NCBI GenBank assembly: GCA_963844055.1
Contig: CAWJMN010000002.1
Span: 1,984,001-2,048,000, forward strand
DNA: 64,000 bases
Direction: 5' to 3'
Source of the DNA: CAWJMN01 sp963844055
GTDB lineage: Bacteria; Planctomycetota; Planctomycetia; Pirellulales; Pirellulaceae
Below the pieces are notes generated by a model. The model worked only from the letters and a program-made list of their open reading frames with translations. It was not told the origin of the DNA and did no database searches. A program made the translations under genes and the position numbers. Shown here piece by piece: positions 18,882 through 26,655 of the stretch. The first letter of the stretch is position 1. Each line of letters begins with the position of its first letter.

Positions 18882-18915
18882 GTAGGGTGGGTCAAGTCGC
18901 AGACGCTGACCCACC
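18882..18915. repeat. GGTGGGTC hairpin repeat (family A), copy 1
   Basis: An imperfect palindrome of the form GTAGGGTGGGTCAAG..GACCCACC. It lies 57 bases from the stop of the LRR gene at 18972. Further copies: 20251-20285 and the ends of the elements at 30881-31036 and 33614-33770. Confidence 0.8.
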
Positions 18916-18971
18916 ATCGTCGCCCCGCCATCACGCGCTGATCGTCGCTTCTTGCCGAAACGATTTACTCT

Positions 18972-20201
18972 TCACTTCGCTGGCAGCCCATATTGTCCTG
19001 TCACCATCGCATCTGGCGCAAGCTGCTCGAATCGTTTCACTCCGTCTTGTGTTATTTGTGTGCCGATGATGTTAATCGACTTAAAACCCGTTAGCTTCAT
19101 CAGGCCCGCATCCGTTACCGCACTATGCGACAAATCGACATGCCCCAAATTGGTGAACGTAGCCAGTAGCTCCATATCCTCATCACGTAGTCCCGCCATA
19201 CTGATGCTCAAAGTTGTGCCCTGGTGAATAAGTGGCGCGAGACTCTTCAGTCCTTCACCTGTCAGCTTGCACTCTTCAATCTTTAAGAACTGAAGCGAGA
19301 CTAGTTGCGGCAAATGCGCCAAGTCTTCGGCCGACAAAGGGCCCGTCAATGTAACCTCGTTAAGCGTGGTCAGTTTCGGCAGTGCCGCAACCGCGTCCTT
19401 CGACAACGGCGAGTCGTAAAAACGCAGCCCCCAAAGCCCGAGACGGGAAAGTGCACTGATGCCTCGGCTGGTCAAGGTATTAGGGCCATGGACAACAAGC
19501 GTTTTAAGCTTTGTACAAGTACTCAAATGCTCAAACCCGATATCCGAGTCAACTGTTACACAGATTCCCAAATGAGTTAGCTGCGGATGAGACCGCAAAT
19601 GCACTAGGCCATTGCCCGTAGTGTTCGCTGAAGGCCAAACTAAGGATTCTAACTTAGGCAACTGGGCGACAACTGCCATCCCTCGGTCCGTCAGCTGCTC
19701 ACTCGACACACGTAGCTTTTGAAGGTTTTTATTTCCAGCAATACCCAAGACTCCCACATCCGTAATCTGATCGGATTCGATATCAAGGTGAATGAGATTA
19801 GTGCAACCAGAAAGCCCCTTCATTCCTTCGTCGTCTAACCAATCGCCGTGTAAGGTAATCTCTTTCAACTGTGGTAAGTCTCGCAAATACGGCATGATGT
19901 CCTTACCACTTTGATTAAATAAGGACACTTTTATAGCGGTAACTGCCGGACACTCAATTTCTAATCGCTTACGCCAATGTCGCAATTCCGACATCAACGA
20001 TTTATCGCTAGAGGGATCCTCTATATACTCGTTGTTAACGTTTACGTCCCCTCCTGCCTCCCGAATTGTCCGCACCGCCTCCCACTGCCGCTGCGCCCTT
20101 CGCCGCGCGTATCCCCAATAGCCCAGCACTAGCGACACCAGCAGCATCACCACCACCAGCGTCCGCAAGCTAAACTGAAACCATCGCCTCTTGGCCTGCA
20201 T
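18972..20201 (-). CDS. Single-pass membrane LRR protein, array member 1
   Basis: 409 residues, last in transcription order of eight tandem paralogs. N-terminus MQAKRRWFQFSLRTLVVV is a basic/aromatic cap running into one membrane helix (about 14-30, LRTLVVVMLLVSLVLGYWGY), then RRRAQRQWEAV and about eleven leucine-rich repeats of 22-24 residues (pattern LxxLxxLxLxxxxI/VTDxGL). The cap-helix motif is known from planctomycete LRR proteins. LRRs bind proteins or glycans, so an outward-facing receptor or scaffold is inferred. AAGGA lies about 9 bases before ATG. Nearest relative is the neighbour at 20292 (shared RRRAQRQWEAVR and LTSRGxSAL). Confidence 0.85.
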   Translation of the reverse strand: MQAKRRWFQFSLRTLVVVMLLVSLVLGYWGYARRRAQRQWEAVRTIREAGGDVNVNNEYIEDPSSDKSLMSELRHWRKRLEIECPAVTAIKVSLFNQSGKDIMPYLRDLPQLKEITLHGDWLDDEGMKGLSGCTNLIHLDIESDQITDVGVLGIAGNKNLQKLRVSSEQLTDRGMAVVAQLPKLESLVWPSANTTGNGLVHLRSHPQLTHLGICVTVDSDIGFEHLSTCTKLKTLVVHGPNTLTSRGISALSRLGLWGLRFYDSPLSKDAVAALPKLTTLNEVTLTGPLSAEDLAHLPQLVSLQFLKIEECKLTGEGLKSLAPLIHQGTTLSISMAGLRDEDMELLATFTNLGHVDLSHSAVTDAGLMKLTGFKSINIIGTQITQDGVKRFEQLAPDAMVTGQYGLPAK

Positions 20202-20250
20202 TTCTTTTTATCCTTCTGCCATTCGCCTCGCGTGGCCTTCACACCAATCG

Positions 20251-20285
20251 TGGGGTGGGTCAAGTCGCAGACGCTGACCCACCAT
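20251..20285. repeat. GGTGGGTC hairpin repeat (family A), copy 2
   Basis: Nearly identical to 18882-18915, sitting between array members 1 and 2. It could act as a processing or termination hairpin; no T-run follows on minus. Confidence 0.75.
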
Positions 20286-20291
20286 CGCCAC

Positions 20292-21437
20292 TCAGTTCTC
20301 AGGCGAACCATATACTTTGACATTCGGTGCAAGGCGATTGAACTCCTTCACTCCCTCGGCCGTTACCTTTGTCCCTTCGATATCTATACTCCATAGTTTT
20401 TTCATCACCGCTAACTTTATCAATCCCGCATCCGTCACCGAACTATTCGACAAATCAATGTGGACTAGCTTAACAAACAAAGCCAGTACCTCCATATCCT
20501 CATCACCTAGGTCTGACATATCTACCTTCAACAACTCTAAATTCGGCAGCAGAACCAGATTCTTAAGGACTTCGGCTGTCATCTTCCAATCGGAACTTCC
20601 CAGGCACCGTAACTTGGTCAAATTAGGCAACCCCGCAACAGCATCCTTAGACAATGGAGAAGTTTTTAACCACAAATGTTTTAGCCTTAGACAAGCAAGT
20701 GCACTGACACCTCGGCTAGTCAACGTATTGGGACCTTCAATCTCAAGGGCTTTAAGCTCTTCAAGATTCGCACAGGCACTCAAATGTTCAAACCCAGCAT
20801 CGGAAGCCATTGCTCCAGAGATAGTCAAAGATTTTAGCTGCGGATGATTCCGCAAATGCATCAGGCCTTCGCCCGTGGCATTGGCCAACTTCAATTCCAA
20901 AAACACTACCTCGGGCAACTGAGCGACAACCGCCATCCCTCGGTCCGTCAGTTGCTTCCCCGATAGAGACAAGGTTTGAAGTTTCTTATTTCCAGCAATA
21001 CTTAAGATTCCCGTGTCAGTAATCTGATCTGATGCTATCTCAAGATTAGTCAAGTTGGAAGAATCAAAAAGCGCTTTCATCCCTTCGTCGTCTAGCCAAT
21101 CTCCGTCTAGACGGATATCTTTCAACTCGCGTAGCTGCCTCAAATGAGGCATGATTTCCTTACCACTTCCCTCGGATAAAGTTACATCCACATGGAAGGC
21201 TTCTGGACATTCAATTCCTAATCGCCTCTGCCAAGTTGGCGAATTGTTTGGATGAGGCCAATACATGTTGTCATCTCGTACGGTCCCCCCTGCCTCCCGA
21301 ATCGCCCGCACCGCCTCCCACTGCCGCTGTGCCCTCCTTCGCGCATATCCCCAATAGCCAAGCACCAGCGACACCAGCAGCATCACCACCACCAGCGTCC
21401 GCAAGCTGAACTGAAACCATCGTCGCTTCGGCTGCAT
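20292..21437 (-). CDS. Single-pass membrane LRR protein, array member 2
   Basis: 381 residues. Same plan as its neighbours: MQPKRRWFQFSLRTLVVVML cap and membrane helix, RRRAQRQWEAVRAIREAGG, then about ten LRRs ending LIKLAVMKKLWSIDIEGTKV. AGGA lies about 10 bases before ATG 21437. The first 100 coding bases are almost the same as in member 1, while the LRR part has drifted and is one repeat shorter. This fits tandem duplication followed by divergence of the binding surface. The gap to member 3 is 53 bases, so cotranscription is likely. Confidence 0.85.
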   Translation of the reverse strand: MQPKRRWFQFSLRTLVVVMLLVSLVLGYWGYARRRAQRQWEAVRAIREAGGTVRDDNMYWPHPNNSPTWQRRLGIECPEAFHVDVTLSEGSGKEIMPHLRQLRELKDIRLDGDWLDDEGMKALFDSSNLTNLEIASDQITDTGILSIAGNKKLQTLSLSGKQLTDRGMAVVAQLPEVVFLELKLANATGEGLMHLRNHPQLKSLTISGAMASDAGFEHLSACANLEELKALEIEGPNTLTSRGVSALACLRLKHLWLKTSPLSKDAVAGLPNLTKLRCLGSSDWKMTAEVLKNLVLLPNLELLKVDMSDLGDEDMEVLALFVKLVHIDLSNSSVTDAGLIKLAVMKKLWSIDIEGTKVTAEGVKEFNRLAPNVKVYGSPEN

Positions 21438-21490
21438 TGTGATTAGGTCCTATTGCGGTTCTGATCAACTTCTAATTTCCACCTGCGGAC

Positions 21491-22699
21491 CTAGGGACCA
21501 ACAACCTGAACTTGGGGAGCAAGTGCTTCAAACTTCGCCACCCCTTCTGCGGTCACTTGAGTCCTATAAAGGAAGATGGTTCGCAAGTGTTTGTTGTTCG
21601 CGATCTTTATAAGCCCCACATCTGTCACCGAGCTGCCGCTCAAATGCAGTTCCGTCAAATTGGATAAGGTACTTAGTATTGGCATGTCCTCGTCGCGCAA
21701 TGGCCTCATATCGATACGCAGATTCTCCAAGCGGTTCAGGTTTGCAAGATGCTTAAGTCCTTCCCCAGTAAGTACCGACCGGCCAAGATCCAGGCGTTTT
21801 ATCGCTGCAAGGTGACCGAGTATCGCTAGTTCTTCAGATGATAGCTCTGCACCTAAGGTAAGTTCCTCCAAGGCGGGAAGGTTCGTGAGTGCTTCCAGGC
21901 CATCTGTTGGAAATGATGATCCAGAAAGCTCGAGGCTCTTAAGCTTCCGTAGGCGGCTCAGAGAATATACTCCCTGAAAAGTAAGCATTCCGTTTGTTAT
22001 TTTGAGCGACTCTAAATTCTCACACGTGCAAAGATGCGCAAGTCCAGTATCCGAAAAGGCGCCGCCTTTAACTACGAGCTGAACAAGACCCTGCTTATGG
22101 CGCAAGTGTGCCAGCCCAGCGTCCGTGGTTTGCCCTGCATGCCAGAAAAGCTTCTTCAGGTTGGGCAAAGTGGCGACTGTCGCTAACCCATGATCCGTAA
22201 GTCGATTACCCATCAAAAACACTTCTTGAAGTTTCGTATTTCCTGCGAAGTGCGAGACTTCATCATCCGTTATGTCGTCCGATTTCACCAAGAGGGTTTT
22301 TAAATTTGGCAATTCGGAAAGCGCTTCTAGGTCGTTGTCGAATAGTCGCACGTCCAGCAAAGCGATGTCTTCGAGTCGGCGAAGCTGGCTCAGTGAAACC
22401 GTAACGGATGGCCCAAACTTGTCTCGCTGAAATACATAGACTGCCGTGTAGGGCGGAAGATCAATCCCCAGCCACTTCTGCCACGTTGGCACTGGAAATA
22501 GAGCATCATTGAATTCCAAAACGCCTTTAATTCGTCCCCCAAACTTTCCCCCCGCTGCTTGCACCGCACGAACATTGCCCCACTGCTTTTGCGACGTCTG
22601 CCGTGCACGCGCAAAAAAGCCCAGCACCAGCGGCACCAGCAGCATCACCACCACCAGCGTCCGCAAGCTAAATTGAAACCACCGCCGCTTGGCCTGCAT
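21491..22699 (-). CDS. Single-pass membrane LRR protein, array member 3
   Basis: 402 residues. MQAKRRWFQFSLRTLVVVML cap, one helix, then a divergent juxtamembrane segment FARARQTSQKQWGNVRAVQA and about eleven LRRs such as LTDHGLATVATLPNLKKLFW and LTGEGLKHLANLNRLENLRI. AAGGATAAAAAGAG precedes ATG 22699. Its upstream leader (about 90 bases, with a CAGCAGGGAAGAGTTGAGAATAGG stretch split over 22735-22760) is shared with member 4, so the duplication included the intergenic leader. Role inferred as for the other members. Confidence 0.85.
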   Translation of the reverse strand: MQAKRRWFQFSLRTLVVVMLLVPLVLGFFARARQTSQKQWGNVRAVQAAGGKFGGRIKGVLEFNDALFPVPTWQKWLGIDLPPYTAVYVFQRDKFGPSVTVSLSQLRRLEDIALLDVRLFDNDLEALSELPNLKTLLVKSDDITDDEVSHFAGNTKLQEVFLMGNRLTDHGLATVATLPNLKKLFWHAGQTTDAGLAHLRHKQGLVQLVVKGGAFSDTGLAHLCTCENLESLKITNGMLTFQGVYSLSRLRKLKSLELSGSSFPTDGLEALTNLPALEELTLGAELSSEELAILGHLAAIKRLDLGRSVLTGEGLKHLANLNRLENLRIDMRPLRDEDMPILSTLSNLTELHLSGSSVTDVGLIKIANNKHLRTIFLYRTQVTAEGVAKFEALAPQVQVVGP

Positions 22700-22752
22700 C
22701 TCTTTTTATCCTTCTGCTCGCTTGGCGAGGCACCTATTCTCAACTCTTCCCT

Positions 22753-22830
22753 GCTGGCCGTGTTCTTCCGTGTTCTTCCGTGTTCTTCCGTATTCTTCCG
22801 TATTCTTCCGTATTCTTCCGTGTACCAACC
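22753..22830. repeat. Six-copy 10-bp minisatellite in an LRR leader
   Basis: From 22761 the unit TGTTCTTCCG occurs three times, then TATTCTTCCG three times, followed by TGTACC. The unit is a variant of the dispersed CACGGAAGGACACGG/CACGGAGGAACACGG tract found across the window, here expanded by slippage. It lies about 60 bases upstream of ATG 22699. Confidence 0.85.
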
Positions 22831-22839
22831 CTCCCGCCC

Positions 22840-23976
22840 CTACGGCCATTCCACCGTCACTTCGGCCCGCTCGGCCCGAAACTTCGCCACCCCTTCGGCC
22901 GTCACTTGACTGTTGCTCAGGTCCAAATATCGAAGGCCCGGCAGCTCCATAAAGCAGGTCATGTCTTCATCCCGCAGCAGCTTCATATCAGCCTCTAGAT
23001 GCTCAAGCTCTTTCAGCTGCGTCAAATGCTTGAGCCCTTCCCCGGTCAACTTCGTACCAGGAAGCGTCAGCGATTTTAAATTCGTCATCGACCCCAGCAC
23101 TGCCAAGTCCTCGGGTAGCAGTGGAGCGCTCAAATAAACGCTCTCTAGCTCTGGCAGCTTGGCCAACGATGCCACACTCTCGCGAGGAAAGGGAACTTCA
23201 AACAGCTTGAGGTACTTTAGTTTTTGCAGCTGCTCCAAAGATCGCATCGCAGGCCCCGAGAACTCGCCATACATGAACGTGAGCCTTTCCAAGTTCGTGC
23301 AGGTGCAAACCGCCTCTAGCCCTGCATCGTGAATCATGTTCCCGCGCAAATGTAGCTCCTCCAGGTTGAGCATGTTCCGCAGGCATTCCAGATCGCCATC
23401 CGTGGTCAGCTCGCTATACCAGTGCAACAGCTTGAGGTTGGGCAGATCGGCTACCACGGCTAAACTCTTTCCCGTAAGCTGATTCCCCTCGATCGCAATA
23501 TCTTTTAGGCTCGTACAACGGCCAAGTGCGGCCACTCCCTCATCGGTGATGTGATCGGAATCGACCCGCAAAAATCGCAGTCGCGGAAGTTTTGCCAGCG
23601 TCGTCAAGTCTTTATCTTGGATACGCCCATCCGCTAGGCAAATCGACTCTAGCTGCGGAAGCTCCCCCAGGTTGGCAAGCGGCGCACCGGCCTCCGGTGA
23701 TTTAAAGATGGTAAAGCTCTTTCGCCCCTGCGGCAGATCGATCCCCAGCCGCGTCTGCCATTGCAGAAAGGGACCTTGCTCCTGCTTGGGCTCCATCTGG
23801 TCCAACACCACTAAATCAAAAAGTCCCCCTGCCTCTTCCAGTTCGTTCACCAGCCTCCACTGCCGCTGCGACCTTGCCCGGTATCGCGCATACACCCCCA
23901 GCACCATTGGCAGCACAAGCATCACCACCAATAGGCTTCGCAAACTAAACTGAAACCAACGTCTCCTGGCCTGCAT
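22840..23976 (-). CDS. Single-pass membrane LRR protein, array member 4 (one repeat short)
   Basis: 378 residues. MQARRRWFQFSLRSLLVVML cap and helix, RYRARSQRQWRLVNELEEAGG, about ten LRRs, closing VAKFRAERAEVTVEWP. Very similar to member 6 through most of its length (GRIQDKDL, LRFLxVDSxHITDEGVA, FSGPAMRSLEQLQKLK, LGSMTNLKSLTLPGTKLTGE). At the C-terminus it lacks one whole LRR present in members 5 and 6: SQVTAEGVAKF here replaces a longer stretch with two VT motifs, consistent with recombination between adjacent repeats. Start ATG 23976 has AAGGATAAAAAAGA upstream. Confidence 0.85.
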   Translation of the reverse strand: MQARRRWFQFSLRSLLVVMLVLPMVLGVYARYRARSQRQWRLVNELEEAGGLFDLVVLDQMEPKQEQGPFLQWQTRLGIDLPQGRKSFTIFKSPEAGAPLANLGELPQLESICLADGRIQDKDLTTLAKLPRLRFLRVDSDHITDEGVAALGRCTSLKDIAIEGNQLTGKSLAVVADLPNLKLLHWYSELTTDGDLECLRNMLNLEELHLRGNMIHDAGLEAVCTCTNLERLTFMYGEFSGPAMRSLEQLQKLKYLKLFEVPFPRESVASLAKLPELESVYLSAPLLPEDLAVLGSMTNLKSLTLPGTKLTGEGLKHLTQLKELEHLEADMKLLRDEDMTCFMELPGLRYLDLSNSQVTAEGVAKFRAERAEVTVEWP

Positions 23977-24029
23977 TCTTTTTTATCCTTCTGCTCACTC
24001 GGTGAGGCACCTATTCCCAACTCTGTCCT

Positions 24030-24068
24030 ACTGGCCGTGTCCTTCCGTGTTCCTCCGTGTACAAATCC
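24030..24068 (-). repeat. CACGGAGGAACACGG tract (family B) in the leader of member 4
   Basis: Reads on minus TGTACACGGAGGAACACGGA then AGGACACGGCCAG. Related tracts: 22753-22830, 31043-31075, 32777-32812, 35561-35599, 48659-48696, 48936-48971, 50897-50922, 52847-52876. Confidence 0.75.
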
Positions 24069-24094
24069 TCAGACGACTTCCAAGTTTGGACGAC

Positions 24095-25339
24095 CTAAAA
24101 ACCAAAAACCGGCCATCCCACGAGCACATCGGCCCTTTTTGCCTGGAATTTGGCCATCCCTTTGGACGTTACATTTGTTCCATACATCGAGATCTCTCGC
24201 AGGCCTTGGCATTTGGCCAATGTCAAAAACCCCGCGTCCGTCACTTGGCTATCGTGCAGGTCTAAATTTTGGAGATGAGGAAACTCCGTAAAGTAGGCCA
24301 TGTCTTCATCCTTCAGCAACGTCATATCCGTCTTCAGTTGCTCAAGCTGTTTCAACTGCGTCAAATGCTTCAGCCCTTCCCCGGTCAGCTTCGTGCCATG
24401 AAGCGTCAGGTCTCGCAAATTCGTCATCGATCCCAGTACGACCAAGTCTTCCGGAAGGAGTTCAACACTCAAGTAAAGGCTCTCGAGCTGGGGCAGCTTG
24501 GCCAGCGACGCCACGCTCTCCCGAGGAAACGTCACACTCTCGTTAGGAAGAAGCGCCTCAACCAAATTGAGTTGCTTTAGTTTTTTCAACTGCTCTAAAG
24601 ACCGCATGGCGTTCCCAGAAAACTCGCCCCTAGTAATCGTAAGGCGTTTCAAATTCTTGCAGGTGCAAATAACCTCTAGTCCCGCATCGCGAACCGTGTG
24701 TCCACGTAACGACAGATCTTCCAGATTTGGCTTATCGCGCAGGCAGTCCAATTCGCCATCCGTGGCCAGCTTGGTATCACAGTGCAACCCCTTCAGGTTC
24801 GGTAAACTTGCCACAATGGCGACACCTCTACCCGAAACCCGCTTCCCATAAAGTGCCACCTCTTGAAGGCTGGTACATTCTTTCAGCGAAGCAATTCCCT
24901 CATCCGTGATACGATCAGAATCGACCAGCAAGAATCGCAAGCGAGGGAGCTTGGCCAAAATCGCTAAGTCTTCGTCCTTCGTTGTTTTATCGTTCAGGCG
25001 AATCATCTCTAGCTGCGGAAACTCAGCTAAGTTGGCAAGTGGTACCGCATCATCCCCTCCCAGCGGATAGGTATAAAAGCTCTTCAGTTCCTGCGGCAAA
25101 TCAATCCCTAGCCACATTTGCCACTCCAACAAGCGACCTTGTTTTTCAGCTAGTTCCCCTTGATCCGAGGGCCATACATTTACTATTCCCCCTGCCTCTT
25201 TCAGTTCGTTCACCAGCCTCCACTGCCGCTGCGACCTGGCCCGGTATCGCAAGTACACTCCCAGCACCATTGGCAGCACCAGCATCACCACCAAAAGGCT
25301 TCGCAAACTAAACTGAAGCCACATTCGCTTGGGCCGCAT
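24095..25339 (-). CDS. Single-pass membrane LRR protein, array member 5
   Basis: 414 residues. MRPKRMWLQFSLRSLLVVML cap and helix, LRYRARSQRQWRLVNELKEAGG, then about eleven LRRs, including a doubled phrase (LPNESVTFPRESVASLAKLP) where members 4 and 6 have one copy, so a short internal duplication is likely. It ends FQAKRADVLVGWPVFGF. The Shine-Dalgarno AAGGA lies about 10 bases before ATG 25339. Belongs to the member 4-6 subgroup. Inferred surface-exposed binding protein. Confidence 0.85.
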   Translation of the reverse strand: MRPKRMWLQFSLRSLLVVMLVLPMVLGVYLRYRARSQRQWRLVNELKEAGGIVNVWPSDQGELAEKQGRLLEWQMWLGIDLPQELKSFYTYPLGGDDAVPLANLAEFPQLEMIRLNDKTTKDEDLAILAKLPRLRFLLVDSDRITDEGIASLKECTSLQEVALYGKRVSGRGVAIVASLPNLKGLHCDTKLATDGELDCLRDKPNLEDLSLRGHTVRDAGLEVICTCKNLKRLTITRGEFSGNAMRSLEQLKKLKQLNLVEALLPNESVTFPRESVASLAKLPQLESLYLSVELLPEDLVVLGSMTNLRDLTLHGTKLTGEGLKHLTQLKQLEQLKTDMTLLKDEDMAYFTEFPHLQNLDLHDSQVTDAGFLTLAKCQGLREISMYGTNVTSKGMAKFQAKRADVLVGWPVFGF

Positions 25340-25391
25340 TGTGATTCGGTCCTTCTGTTCTCTTGGTTAACTTCGAATCCACATGTCTTCC

Positions 25392-26591
25392 CTACGGCCA
25401 CATCACATTCACCTCTGGTCTCTTCGCCCGAAACTTCGCTATCCCTTCGGCCGTCACCTGCGTTCGGTGAAGCCAAACCTCTTTCAAGCCTTGGCATTCG
25501 GACAAAGTCCAAAGCCCCGCATCTGTCAACGGACTATCTTGTAGGTATAAACATCGGAGGCGCGGCAACTGTGTAAAGCAGGCCATATCTTCATCCCGGA
25601 GAAGCTTCATATTGGCCTCCAGGCAGACCAGCTTCTTTAGCCGCGTCAAATTCTTTAGCCCTTCCCCGGTCAACTTCGTGCCAGGAAGCGTCAGCGATTT
25701 TAAATTCGTCATCGACCCCAGCAGGGCCAAGTCTTCGGGAAGCAGTTTAACGCGCGAGGAAAGGGTCTCTAGCTGTGGCAGCTTTGTCACGCTCTCCCGA
25801 GGAAAGGAAGCTTTATATAGGTTGAGCTGCTTCAGCTTTTGCAGTTGCTCCAAAGAGCGCATCGCCGGCCCTGAGAACTCGCCATACGTAAACGAGAGTT
25901 GCTCCAAGTTCGTACAAGTGCAAACCGCCTCTAACCCTGCATCTTGAACCATGTTCAAATGCAACGACAGCTGTTCCAGATTTCGCTTGTCCCGCAAGCA
26001 TTCCAAATCGTCATCCGCCGTCAGCTCGCAATGCCAGTGCAAACTCTTCAGGTTCGGCAAATTCGCTATCACGGCCAAACCCTTTCCTGTAACCTGATTC
26101 CCCCTGATTGATACATAGTGCAGGCTCGTACAACGGCCAAGCGTAGCCACTCCCTCATCGGTGATGTGCGTGGAATCGACTATTAGGAATCGCAGTCGCG
26201 GAAGTTTTGGCAGCGTCGCCAAGTCTTTATCTTGGATACGCCCATCCGCCAGGCAAATCGACTCTAGCTGGGGAAGCTCCCCCAGGTTGGCAAGCGGAGC
26301 ACCGGCCTCCGGTGACTTATGGATACTAAAGCTATTCCGCCCCGGCGGCAAATCGATGCCCAGCCGCTTCTGCCACTGCAGAAAGGGGTCTTGCTCCTTT
26401 TTGTGCTGCATCTGGTTCCACACCGTCCAATCAAAAAGCCCCCCTGCCTCTTCCAGTTCGTTCACCAGCCTCCACTGCCGCTGCGACCTTGCCCGGTATC
26501 GCGCATACACCCCCATCACTACGGATATCACCAATAGCGCCACCAGCAGGCTTCGCAGACTGAACTGAAACCACCTTCGCTTGGTCTGCAT
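25392..26591 (-). CDS. Single-pass membrane LRR protein, array member 6
   Basis: 399 residues from ATG 26591, chosen because MQTKRRWFQFSLRSLLVA matches the family start; the frame runs 19 codons further upstream without a recognisable beginning. After the helix come RYRARSQRQWRLVNELEEAGG and about eleven LRRs ending WLHRTQVTAEGIAKFRAKRP. Closest to member 4, with long identical stretches suggesting recent duplication or gene conversion. LRR 6-7 has an in-frame loss (FPRESVTKLPQLETL) compared with FPRESVASLAKLPELESV of member 4. The gap to member 5 is 52 bases. Confidence 0.85.
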   Translation of the reverse strand: MQTKRRWFQFSLRSLLVALLVISVVMGVYARYRARSQRQWRLVNELEEAGGLFDWTVWNQMQHKKEQDPFLQWQKRLGIDLPPGRNSFSIHKSPEAGAPLANLGELPQLESICLADGRIQDKDLATLPKLPRLRFLIVDSTHITDEGVATLGRCTSLHYVSIRGNQVTGKGLAVIANLPNLKSLHWHCELTADDDLECLRDKRNLEQLSLHLNMVQDAGLEAVCTCTNLEQLSFTYGEFSGPAMRSLEQLQKLKQLNLYKASFPRESVTKLPQLETLSSRVKLLPEDLALLGSMTNLKSLTLPGTKLTGEGLKNLTRLKKLVCLEANMKLLRDEDMACFTQLPRLRCLYLQDSPLTDAGLWTLSECQGLKEVWLHRTQVTAEGIAKFRAKRPEVNVMWP

Positions 26592-26655
26592 TAAAAGGAT
26601 TCTCTTTTCTATTCCTTCGACCGGGGAAAGTTTCACGCATGGGAACACCTGAAGC

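Noticed and set aside
22753..22830. Short regular repeats that might suggest a CRISPR
   Set aside because: Units are only 10 bp with no spacers; it is a minisatellite and no cas genes are present.
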